A stretch of 64,000 bases of DNA from Mansonella perstans (GCA_037074765.1 JBAMDO010000577.1:124001-188000), one strand, 5' to 3'; counted from the first letter of the stretch, positions 1 through 16,534 are shown. The notes: generated by a model not told the origin, from the sequence alone. Translations and numbers: made by a program.

Positions 1-62
1 TATTGTTGGTATTAACTTGGAATATTTCTGCACTAGTTATTGAAAATTTAGTATTTGTTTAG

Positions 63-1219
63 GTTGGCCAAATGAACGAGCAGGAGCAGCAGTATTTTGA
101 AGAATTTTTCGAAGAAATATTTGTTGAATTAGAAGATAAGTTCGGTCCAATTGACGAGATGAATGTATGCGATAATATTGGAGAGCACATGATCGGCAAT
201 GTTTATGTAAAATTTGAAAACGAAGAAGATGCGGATAAATGTGTCAAAGGACTTGAGAATAGATGGTAACCTTTTACTATTTTGTGATCGCAAATATTAG
301 AACATTCTCAAACCATTTAAGGAATATTGGCCCATAAGCAAAGGTGAACTAAGCTAACTGCTATCAGTGATAAAAAATGAGATAAATATGGAATAAATGG
401 ATTTGAAGAGTCACCGTTCATATTCAGTGCTTATCCACCACCTGAATGATTTTGTTGTGGAATGAAATAGTGGAAAACTGAAGTCAAAATTAGAAGTCTT
501 CACAAATCTAGCAGAGTTGCATTATTTTTAATTCCGGTAGTTTTGATTTTAGGTTCAATGGTTCACCTGTTTATGCTGAGCTTTCGCCCGTGACAGATTT
601 CCGTGAAGCTTGCTGTCGGCAGTATGAATTGGGAGGTTGCAATAAAGGCGCTTTTTGCAACTTCATGCATTTAAAGCAAATATCCCGTGATTTGAGACGA
701 AAATTGTATGGTTCTCGAGCAGAGTACCGTGGCGGTGGTTATTATGGTGGTGGAAATTGGCATGAAGGTCTTCTTTTTTTTTATATTTTATTGTAACACT
801 TTTGATGAAGGTTTCACTGCTAGTTCACTATGCAAATATCGTCAATATGCAGTTTAAATTTTTCGTTCAATAAAAGTAACGAAAACGTATTGTTCATTAA
901 TGTCATGATGAAATTATTTGCTTAGGAAGCATTTATGATCGAAATCTCAAAAAAATCTTTTAGTGCTTGTTTAATTTTTGACCGTTTGAGAAAATATGTA
1001 TTATAATTTCCGTTGATTTATTTTGTCATTTTGTGAGATTTATGACTCAGTAAGAAGGAACTTAATCATTTTTGATTGTATATTCTAGGTAGAGGAGGAG
1101 GTGATTACGGTAGCTATTCTCGTCGTAGTGGAGGATATGGTGGTGGTGGTGGTAGTGGTGGTGGTGGTGGTGGTGGCAGACGGCGTTCGCGGAGCCCTCG
1201 TTCAAGACATCGATACTAA
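63..1219 (+). CDS. uaf-2: U2AF small subunit (U2AF35), 3' part; 5' end outside window
   Basis: Splicing factor that recognises the AG of the 3' splice site with the large U2AF subunit, in the nucleus. Exons are 63-265, 553-767 and 1089-1219; junction phases agree and the frame ends at TAA 1217-1219. The first visible exon carries the second half of the U2AF-homology RRM (EMNVCDN, GNVYVKF). The second begins [16 protein letters not shown] and holds the second CCCH zinc finger with spacing C-x7-C-x5-C-x3-H. The last exon is a glycine run followed by a short RS tail ending SRHRY. The first zinc finger and the start lie to the left of position 63, so this is partial only because of the window edge. 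Family identity is very clear; the symbol follows the C. elegans name. Confidence 0.95.
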
Positions 1220-2449
1220 TTGACTGATGAAAGTTTTTGTTTTATAACTGTGTTTTTAAAGATGCTTTTATATCATGCAGTTTTGTCATTAATGAATATA
1301 TAGTCAGATTTATGTGACCAATCATTTGTCCTTGTCTAATTTTTCATTTTATTATATATAGGATTTGAGTTTCTACAATGTGCTGGAAAAAGTGCGATTG
1401 ATGTTGTTTTATTTTGCAGTGTTTATCCTAACATCGGTCTGATTTTACGTAATTTAGAGTTCTCGAGTTTTTCGTAATTTGTGATTTGCAGAGAAAAATT
1501 CGGTTTTCTGTTTATTCGAAGAAGTGTTCTATTCTGCTCAAATCTTCAAAATTATCATTCAAAACCCATAGTGGTTTTTTTGAATGCAAAAGTTTTCCGT
1601 TTGACTGGCATCATAAATAGGAAGTTAGTAATACAATAAGACCTGAATTCGTTTTACTTTTTACATTGCTTTGAAATTGGTTTGGAGAAGAATTTATCTT
1701 CAGTAAAATACTGATTTTATTATTGGTGCCAGTCAAACGAAACATTGTTGTTAAGATTTATGCTTTTTCATTACAGCATTATTTGTTGGGATGCAAAGTG
1801 TTTTCTAAAACAAACTTCAGTTTTTCGTCTTGGTTCTGAAACTTGAGCGGCTTATTGCGCAAAAGCTCTACTATTATTTATGTTGTCGAATAAAGTCCAG
1901 TGATGTATTATTGTCACAGCATTATTGTTAACTTAGTTTAAGCCTAAACATAAGTAAACTGTCGACATGAAATTATTGTCAACTTAATTTCAAGTTTGCA
2001 GTTGGCATTTTTCGATGGATATTCTAAAGAATCATTCAAAAATACACATCGGTAACTATGATTCATTTGAGCATAAAATCAAACATTTTATGGACGGTGG
2101 ACCGGATAATTTCTTGGTTTGCTTGATTTTCCGTTCATGCTGTTTTCTTAAAATTTGTAGATTGTTTTAAAAAATTTTTGAATGCAAAGGGGACGTAGAT
2201 GGATGATGTCAATTCTAAATTTTTCGTTTTAATTGAATTATTGGATTTTGCTTGTGAACTCAGGCAGCTAATCAAAGTTTCAATTCGTACAGTGAGTAAC
2301 CTGTTAGGTTGATTAGCTGTTAAATTTGCCAAGCGATTTATCTCATCAGAATTAATTGCTAGTTTATATTGTTTTGACAGGTAAATTTAGGAGGAGTTAG
2401 AGTCGTAAAAGTCATTTTCCTGGATAAGAACTGTAACGGTGTATCAATA
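1220..2449. other. intergenic, no gene seen
   Basis: AT-rich spacer between the U2AF stop and the nucleotidase start. Near its right end (about 2381-2449) the sequence after a TTGACAG acceptor-like site is open in the frame of the next gene. That stretch could be 5' UTR after trans-splicing, or an extra coding segment of the next gene. Confidence 0.6.
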
Positions 2450-4316
2450 ATGGATATATTGAGTGTGAGTTCGTTTTGGAGGATAATTCTTGTATTGATT
2501 ATGTTTGTATTATTGAATAATTATTGCAGGTAGTTGCAGATTTTGACCATACTCTCACAACAAGTCAAACTGAGACCGGTAATCCGGCTGATGACACCTA
2601 TGATGTGTTTATTAAGCCAGCAGCGAATAGAACATCAGATTGCAGCCAGATGTTCAAGGCTTTGAATGAGGAACATTCTACCACCGAGGCTAACTCGGCA
2701 CTAGCTATGCTGAGATGGTTTGTTGCAATGTCATTTAGCCCAACTAACTTTTATTTATTACTACTATTACTATCTTTATTTGTTTTTAATTTAATTTTCA
2801 ATTCCAAATAGTAACTTTTTGTTATTTTTCCTATAAATAGACAATATAATTTGAAAGTTGTAATGATTGCTCAGAATGGAAGCACTGTTCAATATGTTTG
2901 AAGGATTTAAGGCAAACATAAAAATACCGGCACTTGTAAGCAAGTTGATATCTAACAATCCAATCTTATCAACAACCTAATTAGAAAATAAACATAATCA
3001 TTTCATAATTTTCATCATGAATTCAGGAACGGAATTATCGAGCATCTATAGTGATCTTTATAGTGCCAATTTTTTATTACTTGCTTTTTTTGAACTTTTT
3101 CCATACTTTGTTGTTTTTTATAGGTGGAATAAAGCGAACGATCTTATCATTAGTGCAGAATTCAACCAGAATGAAATATTAAATCTTGTAAAACAATCTA
3201 CTGTGAGACTTAGGTTTGGATCATAATTTGTCGATACATAGTACATTTGTTTTATAATGTTCACTTTAAGCAACATCTTCAGTTGTCTGCATATTTTTTT
3301 TTTGAAGATCCAGTAGCGCTTTATTCTTGGGCGAGTTAGAACAGCTGAGGATTCCACTGATAATCTTTTCCGCAGGCATCTCCAATGTTATTAAGGCTTC
3401 ATTAATATTTGAATTGGGCAGAATTCCAAAGAATGTTCAAATTGTATCGAATACAATGTATTTCAATGAAATGGTTAGTTAACTTAATATTAGTTTGAGA
3501 AAATTTTAATTTGACTTAATCTTTAAAAAGAGTAGGATGATTATCAAGCAATGAAGTAAAGTTACTTGTTTAAAATAAGTATTAGAAAAATGGCTAGTTG
3601 TTGTCAAGTAATTTAATCATCGGCTTTCTAAATTAATAAGAACTGTATTGTAAGAAGGAAGTAATAGGCATTTATTTGTAGGGTGTTAGTTATAAATTCT
3701 CGGAACCAATAATACATTCATTATCTAAAAGTGGAAGTTTGCTAGAAAAATGTTTGGAAACAGTGCAAGATATAAAACTGAGGAATCGAATTATTCTCTT
3801 GGGCGACTGTTTAGGAGGTAAAAACTTATGAGATTCAATTTGGTTTACTGTACTGGATTTTTTTAACGGTTAGCAAACATGTGAAAGTGAAATGTTAATA
3901 CATTTCATTACTCTATACATGTATGCAAGAATTCTAAATGGTAACAAAGAAGTTTCACTTCCTTTCTCATTAACATATTATTAATCAGCATGAAATATAC
4001 CAATAAATCGAAGAAGTGTGGTTGTTTTAACACTTATTATTTTGAATTTTTATTCTCAGTTTTGCAATTATTTGATATTGTTTGTACTTTGATCCAAAAA
4101 GTTTTAGATTTGTGTATGTTGGATGGCTGTTCGTTGTTGAATGAAAATGATAACACTGTATTGAAAATTGGTTTTTTGAATGAAAATGTTGAAATGTTAC
4201 TGGATTCATTTGTCAAAAATTTTGATATGGTTATAGTGAAAGATCAAACAATGGACATCTTAAGATATTTGAATTATGTTTTATTTGGTGTTGGTAAATC
4301 ATCGCTATGTAATTAA
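2450..4316 (+). CDS. cytosolic pyrimidine 5'-nucleotidase (NT5C3/UMPH-1 family)
   Basis: HAD-superfamily enzyme that dephosphorylates pyrimidine monophosphates such as UMP and CMP. Exons are 2450-2464, 2530-2717, 3124-3213, 3308-3473, 3682-3817 and 4108-4316, giving 267 residues, close to the family's roughly 290-300. HAD motif I is ADFDHTLT (Asp9 and Asp11). Motif II is IIFSAG (Ser119). The lysine of motif III fits Lys169 in PIIHSLSK, and motif IV is LLGDCLGDL (Asp195 and Asp199). The C-terminal KIGFLNENVE segment matches the family's KIGFLND stretch. All catalytic residues appear present. The N-terminus is uncertain: the frame is open upstream of ATG 2450 to about 2381, so a slightly longer protein is possible. 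Confidence 0.9.
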
Positions 4317-6264
4317 ACCTCAGATTAGCAACATTATTAGTAATTTAATATTAAATTGAACTTCCCAGATGATATTTAAATAAACGTTCTAATGGTCAAT
4401 AATGAAATAGAACATTGCAACAATTATAAGTTTCTTCTACTTAATAATCTTTGCAGGTTGGTCAGTTCCATTTTATGTCTATTATTGTTTGACACAATAC
4501 TGTCCTTATTTTCGAAATAAAAAAAAAAAAACGAACTCTTTAAACAATAACTTACGATACGGTCAGGAGTTCAATAGATATTGTTCTGAGATTCCACATC
4601 TCTAACTTTGAATTTTTTCGTGGAGTTTTTAATTTCTGATTGTTGTTCTATTTTTCAGCTTTTCAAAAAAGCATTTGAAAATTTTAGCACCGAACTCCAA
4701 ATTTTTTTAAGATGTTTGGTCTTTGTATTTTCGATTTTCCTAAAATTTTAAATCACTTTCCTAAAGGCTTTTTTTGATGTTTATTTGGATGAGTTTATTG
4801 AAGCCTTTTGCAATTCTTCATTGAATTTTCTTTTGCATTATTCCGTCCTTCGAACTTTTCGAAATTTCAATGTTGCTTAAATCTTCAGATCATTTTCTTA
4901 AAATTTTTAGAACATAAGTTTTCCCAATATTCAAATTTTTGAATTCCTGCTTGTATTTTTGGAACATTTTTGACTTTCTTCTGTGTTTTAAAATTTATTA
5001 ATTTGAAATCTGTGAAAAAAGAAATACCATTTTACTCAGTGGTATTTCTTCTTTCACTCTTGACTATCTGCAATGCGAAAAACATATACAAGTATACTGT
5101 TAATTAAACTATTAAAAATGCATGCAAGAGAATGAAAGAAGTACCACCACCGAGAAGTAGATTGAAAGAAATACCGATAAGTAGATTGGAAAAAGTGCTG
5201 AAGTAAAGTTAATAAGAAATAAGCATTATGAAAAGAAACCTAGAAATGTGGAACGTAGAGAAAGAAATTAACAAAAAATAGCAATAAATACGCAAAAACA
5301 TCCAGAATGTCCAAAAAATGATCGGTAAATAGCAAGATAATATGTAAGAGTAAGAAAAATACATATACGATTGCAAGAAAGAAAAAGCAATAATTTAAAC
5401 TTAATATAAAATAGACGCATTAAATAATGTTAGTAAAAAAATTAAGCAGCAAATAAGAAATTGAAAGAAAGCAAATGCAAAACATTAGTGAAGCTAACAA
5501 ACACTTCATCATAGCTTGGCTTCATGAACGAAGATTTGGAGGATTTCATCCTTGAGTTCGCGTAATGAATTTTTTTCAAGCGAGGTGCAGCGTGCGCGGA
5601 ACTGTCTCCACTTCTTTATTCCAGAGGTCAAATATATTAAACATTTATTAGTAAGAAAAAAGATAACAGAAAATTCAGGAACGAGCACAATAACGGATGT
5701 TAAATCACAGTTTCAATCACAGTCTCGCCTTTTTTTTTTAAAAAAAACCGGTGATATATGTACTTTTGCAAATTTCGTTTTACATACTATATTGATTATG
5801 GAGATGAACAGCAAATGAATAATAACTGAAAAACAATCTCGAAGATTTATTTCTATTCCTTATATCCCAATTATCATCGTTTAGAAGCGATTGTATTCGA
5901 TTGTAATTTGCAATATTCATTTGCATTTTAACTTTTATGGAATTGAAATTCTATCGTAAAATATAAAGTGTAATTTCTACCGTATCACATTTACCACATT
6001 CTGAATATTCACTCAAACAATACAATGCAATCACATTTTTAATAAAAGCTGAAAAGACAAAGCATTAAAATTACGGAGCAAACGATATACTGCATCTTCA
6101 CTATGATATCTTACAACAAATTCATAATAGAAACCGTTAATGCTAGACAAAAGCGCTTTAAGTTCCTTTTCGGTGTTTCAAAAAAGAAGCTAAAGTCTTA
6201 TACATTTGATTCTGTTCGATGTCATAATAATGAGAATATAAGAATAAAGTAGAGCGTATGTGTG
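4317..6264. other. intergenic between convergent genes
   Basis: No coding evidence on either strand. The stretch 5130-5500 is purine-rich on the plus strand and contains degenerate copies of a GAAAGAAATACC motif. It also holds the inverted repeat listed separately. Confidence 0.6.
5019..5050. repeat. inverted repeat, 11-bp arms
   Basis: Arms AAGAAATACCA (5019-5029) and TGGTATTTCTT (5040-5050) are exact reverse complements around a 10-base spacer. It lies between two convergent genes, where a hairpin could form in a transcript from either side. Short repeats of this kind also arise by chance in AT-rich DNA. Confidence 0.6.
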
Positions 6265-9200
6265 TCATACCAAAGTTCCTTGTGGGGAACGTTGTCGAGG
6301 TCGAGGTGAAGAAGGACGCAACATTCCCATTTCTACTAAACGATCCATACGTGCCATCAGTGAAGCTGTCGAAAATCGCCTCTCCTTCTCCTTCTAAAAT
6401 TCAATTATATTTTTAAAAGCAGAAAGTTGCTTTTTCAAATAAGATCTTTATAATTAAAAAAAAAGGTCCTTAAAATTATCTCTTTTCGGTCATATGTACA
6501 TATCCACTACACTACTATCACTCATTGTTAAGGGTTCTTCACTTTTCTGGCTTTAAGATAAAAAGAGCACCAAGGGTTTTGGGATCTACCACTCCGATAA
6601 GTAGATATCCAGAAACCAATGCTGCAGTGTGTGTGCTCCATACTCAGCATTAGCTGAAGTAGTGGTTACCGTAACTTTAAAATTTAAAATAAAAAAAGAA
6701 CTTTTATTTCGTATACAAATCACTCCTTTCAAAAACTTGACGATGCAAACGTACCATTGAACCTGGATTGAGACTAATACTGGTCCTTTCTAATTGCAAC
6801 CGCAATGATTTTGCAGATGCATTATCGGATACTATACTCATTTCACTTAAAGCTGGAGTATTTTTGGGTAAAGCATCTGAATAGGGATAAGACGAGCTGA
6901 TCTGAAAGATAGCTATATGATATACCAAGCGAAGATCCCATGCAGTGCTTGTGATTTATTAAATGTGAGAAAACCCATGTGCAAAGTACTCAAGAATAGC
7001 AAACTTTTCATAGGACTTAAAATCATGTTCAATTGGTAAAGTGGGATAAAAGAAATAAAGCAGTTAGAACAAACTGTAAAAAGTGGAAGATATATCATGG
7101 AGTTTTCTTTAAAAATGAGAATGACCATTTTTTAAAGAAAAACTGTAATATATAAAGTTTAATTAAGTAAATTGCTATACATTAGTAACAACAACAGATA
7201 TACATACTCGCGACGTATCAAGCGCAGGGTGAAGACGCTGTCGCCATACAACTGAATTACATTCCGGATAAGCCACAGATGCAGCTGATGAGAGTATCGA
7301 ACTCAGAGCTAAATCTTTGGTGAGAATGCCACCATCCTGAAAGGATAATGTGAATAGAAGCATTATGAAAAATGGATAAAGACAATATCCATTAATCACC
7401 TTTTCTGAATAACACACTGTAACTCAAAATATGTTATGTTTCTTTCCAATATGGAATTCGGTAACTAGAGAAAAATTTTTTTTTAGTTTATAGTGAAAAA
7501 CTTCGTGCCACATAATGCATTTAAATAACATCAGAAAATTACAGCAATACTTGCTGGTCGCACCCATCGAAGATAGCATTCGTCCCAAAACTGAACATCA
7601 ATGGGAGAAGAAGAAGGTCGTATGACACTAGTTTGCACTGTCTCTGCAAATTAAGACACTTTTTACCACAGTGCAATAAGAAATGCATTTCTCAATGTAT
7701 TAACAAAATCTCCTAAAAATGATATGTCCAGCTGGAATAATTACTAAACAGACTATGCCACATTCTCGAAAAGGAACGTACCGAAACCAAGTAAAAGGTT
7801 AGCCGAATAAAGAACATTGTTGAACATTAAGCAATATTTCGATGTATAATATTGAGACAGAGGGAAAGTTGGGGCTGTTTTACGAAGCGCTAATCTATCA
7901 TTCACTGAATTGCAAGTCAAACCGCTGTAAATAAAAAAAAAAGAGAAAGCTGCTTCCACTAATAAGTAACGACAGTAAGTTTAAGAAAAAATTATAGTTT
8001 AAAGAAAATTTTAAAAAGTTGGTCAAAAACAACAAATAGATAGAGTTCCAAATGGATGAAATCAACTTTATGATTTCCTTATCCAGAAATAAACAGCGCA
8101 GCTATCATATTTGTATATTAATACAATTTATACACATCTTTCTGTCCTACCAATATTTTTTACCAATTGAAAATTGCACACAACAACTTATGTCAGTGTT
8201 CTAATTTACTCGTCAATACTACATAAACAGAGAAAGCAATGAAAGAAATATCTTACGATGCGAGACCAGTTATGGATAGATCCCAGAGTGCGATCAGTAA
8301 ATAATGCGAGTATTCAAACGAGAGTGGATGAAGACGTATAAGTTGTGCCACGCAATCCAGAAATAAAAGAAAAGTTGCTGTGCAAGCTTTTGGTCGCGAA
8401 TGCTGCAATATATTGTTGCAACTATCACTATTTAATGTAACTAAATGAAAATTATTACATCTGAAGTAGAAAGTAATATGTGCACTGAAACATGAAAGTA
8501 TGAACAATAAATGAACAGAAGGGGTTCGAACCGGAATATTTGCTAGAAGAGTACAGCCAAACATGTTGAGCCCAAACGGATGTCCAAGTGCAATCCATTC
8601 CTTCTCTATGAGAGCACTGAAACCACTTATCGTTCTGTAGAAACGATCTGTGCACACTTGAACCAATGATGACACTATTGCCGACACATTGAATCCATCC
8701 TGGTCTAAAATACTCTTTCCATGTACCACTCAAAATGTTTTCATATTTCTTTCAAATCTATTCCAAAAAATTTCGGAAAATGATCATCTTGCTATACCAA
8801 CGTTTAAAATAAAATGGACTTCACAATCATCTGCTAAGGAATAATAAGTGACCACAATAACTGAAGAGAACCAACCTGTCACGACAACGGATCGCTGATT
8901 ATCTATAATTCTATGAATAACTTCACTCGACATTTGAAGGCATTGAAAAACTAAGGCGTACCAGCCTGTATCATCAACCAATGTATACCACTCCTTTTCT
9001 TTTTCGACGAAACGTTCCATTGAATCTGAAAGTAAGTATAAGACAAAAAGAATGAATATATTTAGCTCGTTATTGATTCGTTTTATAACTGTCTTCCAGT
9101 GTTCATATCCATGGAAACTCTTCAAACCTATTTTTATGATTCAAAAATAATAAATAAATACCTAAAGAGCAAAGTTCGCGAAGTTTCTCAAAAGAAGATG

Positions 9201-11533
9201 ATATACGCACAACGGATATTTCACAATCAATTACTTGGGGTGGTCGACGATGCGGATGAGCCTGGCAGATAGGCCACAACACTCTGCAATCTCATTTCGG
9301 TTGTCACATTGTTACAATATCAGTGGAATAACTCACACTGTTACAATATCAGTGGAATAGCTGCTAGCCATTAAATCATCTCTTGTGAAATATTTAGGGC
9401 AAAAGAGTATGAAACTTACTTTTTCCACAATTCTTGAACATTAAGATCCTTATTACAAACAGATGAACGAAGCAATGCACTACCATTTGGAGCTGACCAG
9501 CACCAGATCTGAACATATAGGCAAAGGAAATTTTAAAAAAGAAAAAAAACTCTTTCTTACATTTATCTTCTTCCCTTTAAAAGCCAACTTACCGGAAATC
9601 TACCATTACACCAGTTGGGTATAAGGCTTTCATGTACCGTAACATCAAAGAGATCACTTGGAACAACAACATAAAATGGATAACTGCAACAGCAAACGTC
9701 AGATTGAAATTTCAAAGAAAAGAAAAAATAGTATATTCATGGACGGCAAATCGAAAAGATACAGCAAAAGAATTCCAAAGTCATGGCCTTGAAGAATGTA
9801 GAAATATGTGAACCTAGGCACAGCTGTTTTCTGCTTGGATACTTCCGATTTCAAAAAACAAATACGCCATCGTGTTGCGTTGTCCCCACATCGTAACAAC
9901 TCTTTTTGCCAGTCATTCCCACTGTTATATAGGAGTGCATTGTGTGCTACAAAATTGCCCGTTTTAAAAATAAATCTTGTAGGAATAACACAATTAATGG
10001 CAACGTTCACGTAATAAAATAGGAGAATGAATTAATCTTTTTTTCCATCTTGTAAAAAATCAGATCATTACTTCTTTTTCGTAGGTTTCACAACAAAGTC
10101 AAATCTTTCCTGAAAGGGTTAGCTAAAAACGAACGCGATATGTTGGTTCCGAAAGATCTTATAATAAATCACTTCACTTGACTACTTCAGCTCTTATATA
10201 GCAGAAGCAGCTTAATCTTAATTGGTAACCAAGCAGCATCATAGTTCGACAGGACTAAACCGCTGCCTTGGAAATGAGCTTAAAAACATTAATAAGAAAA
10301 TACAAAAGACTTTGAGAGCGATGGAAAAATTTTCATTTAAAAATTTAAGATATACTTGGTTGAGGTGCTTTTTGAAATCCTCCACAAGAAAGTTGTAACA
10401 AATTAGAAAGCGAAGAAGGACGAGAGAAATGATAAATATTATTTGCAAGGTTTATGGCAAACTGGCTTCGCTGTAGATCAAAAGTCCAAACTCGAAAGTC
10501 CTAAAACGTCTCCTTTAGACCAGTATAGCAAACTCCGAAAGAGAACAGTAAACTCAAAAAAAAGCAGATCATGATTTCCTTTCTTCAGAGCCACCTTTCT
10601 TCTTGAATTAATAAGAAGCTTACTTTGGTGAATATTTTGATAGACGAAATAATATCAAGCTGTGAAGCTGGAGCTGTCATTAATCGATACTTCTTCGGAG
10701 AAGCACTCGAACGACCAACTGCAACTTTGATCTATCTCTCGTTTAAAATAAAAATTAGCAATTCAATACAATGCTTTTGCGTACAGTGTATATCACTAGA
10801 ATGCTAGAATTAAACAAAACGGAATCAGTGATATCAAAGAACTTAAATTGAATTAATTAACTGTGACTGAATTAACTACGTAGAAGGAAGTGGTGACAGC
10901 AAGATCAGGTTCTAATGAAATATTGAAGACGAACCAATAGGTGACGGGGAATAATGAATGGAAGCAATAGAGCACAGCGGTACCTGATGTTCATCGACAA
11001 ATATGACGCTTCGACTACAGCATGGATCCGGCTATTGAAAACAAGAGAATGATAATGGGAAGATTGCAACGCAACACAGTATATATACAATAATAATGAC
11101 AAGAATAATAACTGTTACTGTAACAGTGGTAGAAATTAAATAAATTAATTATGATAATAGTAATAATGAAAATAATAATAATATTAATAATAATCCCTAT
11201 AATAGTAATAGCAATAATAGTTATAGTAGAATGAGAACAGGACATAAATAAGTACGAAATATAGGTAACCTTTTGAGCAAGTGGCACAAAACATATGCGA
11301 AAGTTGGTGCAGTAAAGCTTCCCGAAGTAATTGTCCTGGAAGGGTGGATAAAGCAATACATCATTGCATTGTGATGATATTATTTCCCCTAAAAATTTTA
11401 AAAAAAATCAAACTTTAAAGTACTTACTAAATAGACGAAATGTACACTGCATATAATGTTTAGTAAAATGACATTTACCGTTCAAAAGAGTGAAATTCGG
11501 TGCTTCATCAATATGTTTAGCCTGAAACTTCAT
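6265..11533 (-). CDS. myotubularin-related pseudophosphatase (MTMR10/11/12 type)
   Basis: Catalytically dead myotubularin; relatives act as adaptors that bind and steer active 3-phosphoinositide phosphatases at membranes. Seventeen exons: 11533-11479, 11388-11270, 11031-10935, 10718-10624, 10500-10356, 9946-9814, 9683-9593, 9508-9420, 9283-9162, 9025-8876, 8704-8532, 8402-8257, 7924-7788, 7643-7543, 7336-7208, 6901-6755 and 6393-6265. All phases agree, giving 685 residues (human MTMR10 is 777). The N-terminal GRAM-like part shows DNYFGKLYCTNFRICFVP and KDFRVWTF. The core shows FYVVVPSDL, WCWSAPNGSALLR and GFSALIEKEWIALGHPF. The C-terminus shows WDECYLRWV. Where active enzymes read HCSDGWDRT, this one reads VTDQDGFNVSA (about residues 364-374), with no catalytic Cys or Arg. 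A TAA directly precedes the chosen ATG. Reading through the donor at 6754 would give an alternative stop at 6704. Confidence 0.9.
9310..9360. repeat. 29-bp tandem duplication inside an intron
   Basis: The unit GTTACAATATCAGTGGAATA occurs at 9311 and again at 9340. It lies in the myotubularin intron between 9419 and 9284 and does not touch a splice site. Confidence 0.7.
11100..11226. repeat. degenerate AAT-type trinucleotide tract in an intron
   Basis: Interrupted ATA/AAT repeats fill most of the intron between 11269 and 11032 of the myotubularin gene. Open frames here arise from the repeat and are not coding. Confidence 0.75.
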
Positions 11534-13175
11534 TTATGACAGTTTATTACAAATTATTTTTATCAAGATGCGAGCCATGTCTAAAAGATGGTTTAAAGAA
11601 ATAATGATGTGACATGTAGGATTTGTACTTAATGCTTTCTCTCATATAGCATTCCTCGAATCTTTCGTGCGATGATAGCAATGGATGTAATAAGAACATA
11701 GAAGAACAATAACAGAATATAAAGAGCATAGTGATAACTTCAGTGACAACTAGCAATGATAGTTATCACTGATAAATTTAGGAACGAACAAACCGTTATC
11801 TGATTGTCGTATCCGGCTACATAGGAACGAAAACTATCGCGATGTTGCTGTTCGCCAGATAAATGCAACAGCATGCTCTTTATGATCTTTAATGACGTTC
11901 GAGCCACAAATTCTCATTCGAAACTCCAAATAGACAAATCATTATTCTTATTCATGACCTCAATTCTAATAACTTAAATGATATATGTATAGTCTGCATA
12001 TTTTCTTCACCTTTGAACTATCCTATACAAATTCATATTACGATTAAACAGCATGTCACGTTTTGCAACAAAACGATAACATTTCAGCAAGTATATATTT
12101 AAGAAGTAATATCTATGCAGAGATCTTTGCAAATACAACTAAATGAAACTATTAAATCTACTTATTGCAGTAACCAAATGTTTAAACATATAACATATAT
12201 GCCTTCAGTTATTTATTTTTCTCCCATATAACTATACTGCAAATTAAGCAAATTCTTCAAATAATAATCTTGTTTGATCAACAAAACATTTGAAAAGAAC
12301 TCGTCATGGAAGCAATCATGGATAACTTAATTTATACTAGAAAATAATTTCATGAAAAAATAACAGATCTTTCAATGTTTTTCATACGAAAACCTGTGTG
12401 TAGTTACAAATTGAGCATTACAACAATGTTACTTTTAACGACTGGCAGTTAATATCAATGTAAAAATAGCACTTTGAAAAGATTTGTAATGCATTTCTAT
12501 GATGAGTACTATTAGCTATAAAATAATAAGAAAATTTAATAATGGAAAGAATGATCACTCTTCTTATGATCACTATAGAATTTCAGGAAAATTGTATGTG
12601 GATTACAATTGAGCACACATAAGCCTACATTCCTCTCTATCTTACCTAAATATAAAATTTGCTCATAAAAGTATTCAACTTAAAAATATTTCGATAAGTC
12701 AATGAGATAAAGTCTAAAAAGATTAATATGCTTTTTGATCTTATTTTCAATAAAATTGTTATAACATTTGAATATAATAAATAAATCTGCAGATAACATT
12801 CCAAAGAAACACTTCTTGAAATTATGTACAAATAAGAGTAAAACAATACAATAAATGGTATATAATAAATAAAGTAAAACAATAAATAAATTACGTTTCT
12901 ATCCATTGCTGCATATAAAACCCTTCAAATTTTACACTGCTTTCCCTGCCTTACTTAACTATGAAATTTTCTCATCGTAAAAGCGGCAATTAGATGGAGA
13001 AACGAGAAATGGAACTGAATAAATATCACGGCAGCACCTTCATAAATGCATATATAATATGCATTTATGAAGGTTTATTTATAAAGGCAGCCAATATTCC
13101 AGTAAGTCAAGATCAATTAATAAAAATCATTGCACTAGATCACTTTCAGAACTTTACCGTTCAACAGTAATTTCA
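11534..13175. other. intergenic, no gene seen
   Basis: Lies upstream of the myotubularin start and downstream of the Csk stop, both on the minus strand. Very AT-rich with short random frames only. The gap of about 1.6 kb is long for a nematode operon. A perfect inverted repeat sits at 13036-13074. Confidence 0.6.
13036..13074. repeat. perfect inverted repeat, 17-bp arms, 5-base loop
   Basis: Left arm ACCTTCATAAATGCATA (13036-13052) and right arm TATGCATTTATGAAGGT (13058-13074) are exact reverse complements around TATAA. It begins about 100 bases past the Csk stop codon on the transcribed strand. It would therefore form a strong hairpin in the Csk 3' UTR, or just beyond it. Confidence 0.85.
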
Positions 13176-16488
<3,313 letters not shown>

Positions 16489-16534
16489 CAGTCGGAAGAA
16501 ATAACAATGATAATATTGAGAATAATAATCTCAC

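Noticed and set aside
2874..2935. Open stretch reading like part of the nucleotidase core (FNMFEGFKANIKIP)
   Set aside because: It lies inside an intron, cannot be joined without a stop, and the matching segment is supplied by exon 3308-3473 in the right order and phase.
8515..8540. GGTTCGAACC resembling a tRNA T-arm
   Set aside because: No matching acceptor stem or anticodon arm nearby; the site overlaps the exon end and splice donor of the myotubularin gene.
9808..10014. Plus-strand frame of 68 codons
   Set aside because: Exact shadow of myotubularin exon 9946-9814 on the other strand.
10060..10260. Segments resembling myotubularin (RFSPVEL, VIYYKIFRNQH, ERFDFVV) on the minus strand
   Set aside because: They are out of order, have no usable donors, and the exon pair 10500-10356 and 9946-9814 joins directly in phase with continuous homology, leaving these in an intron.
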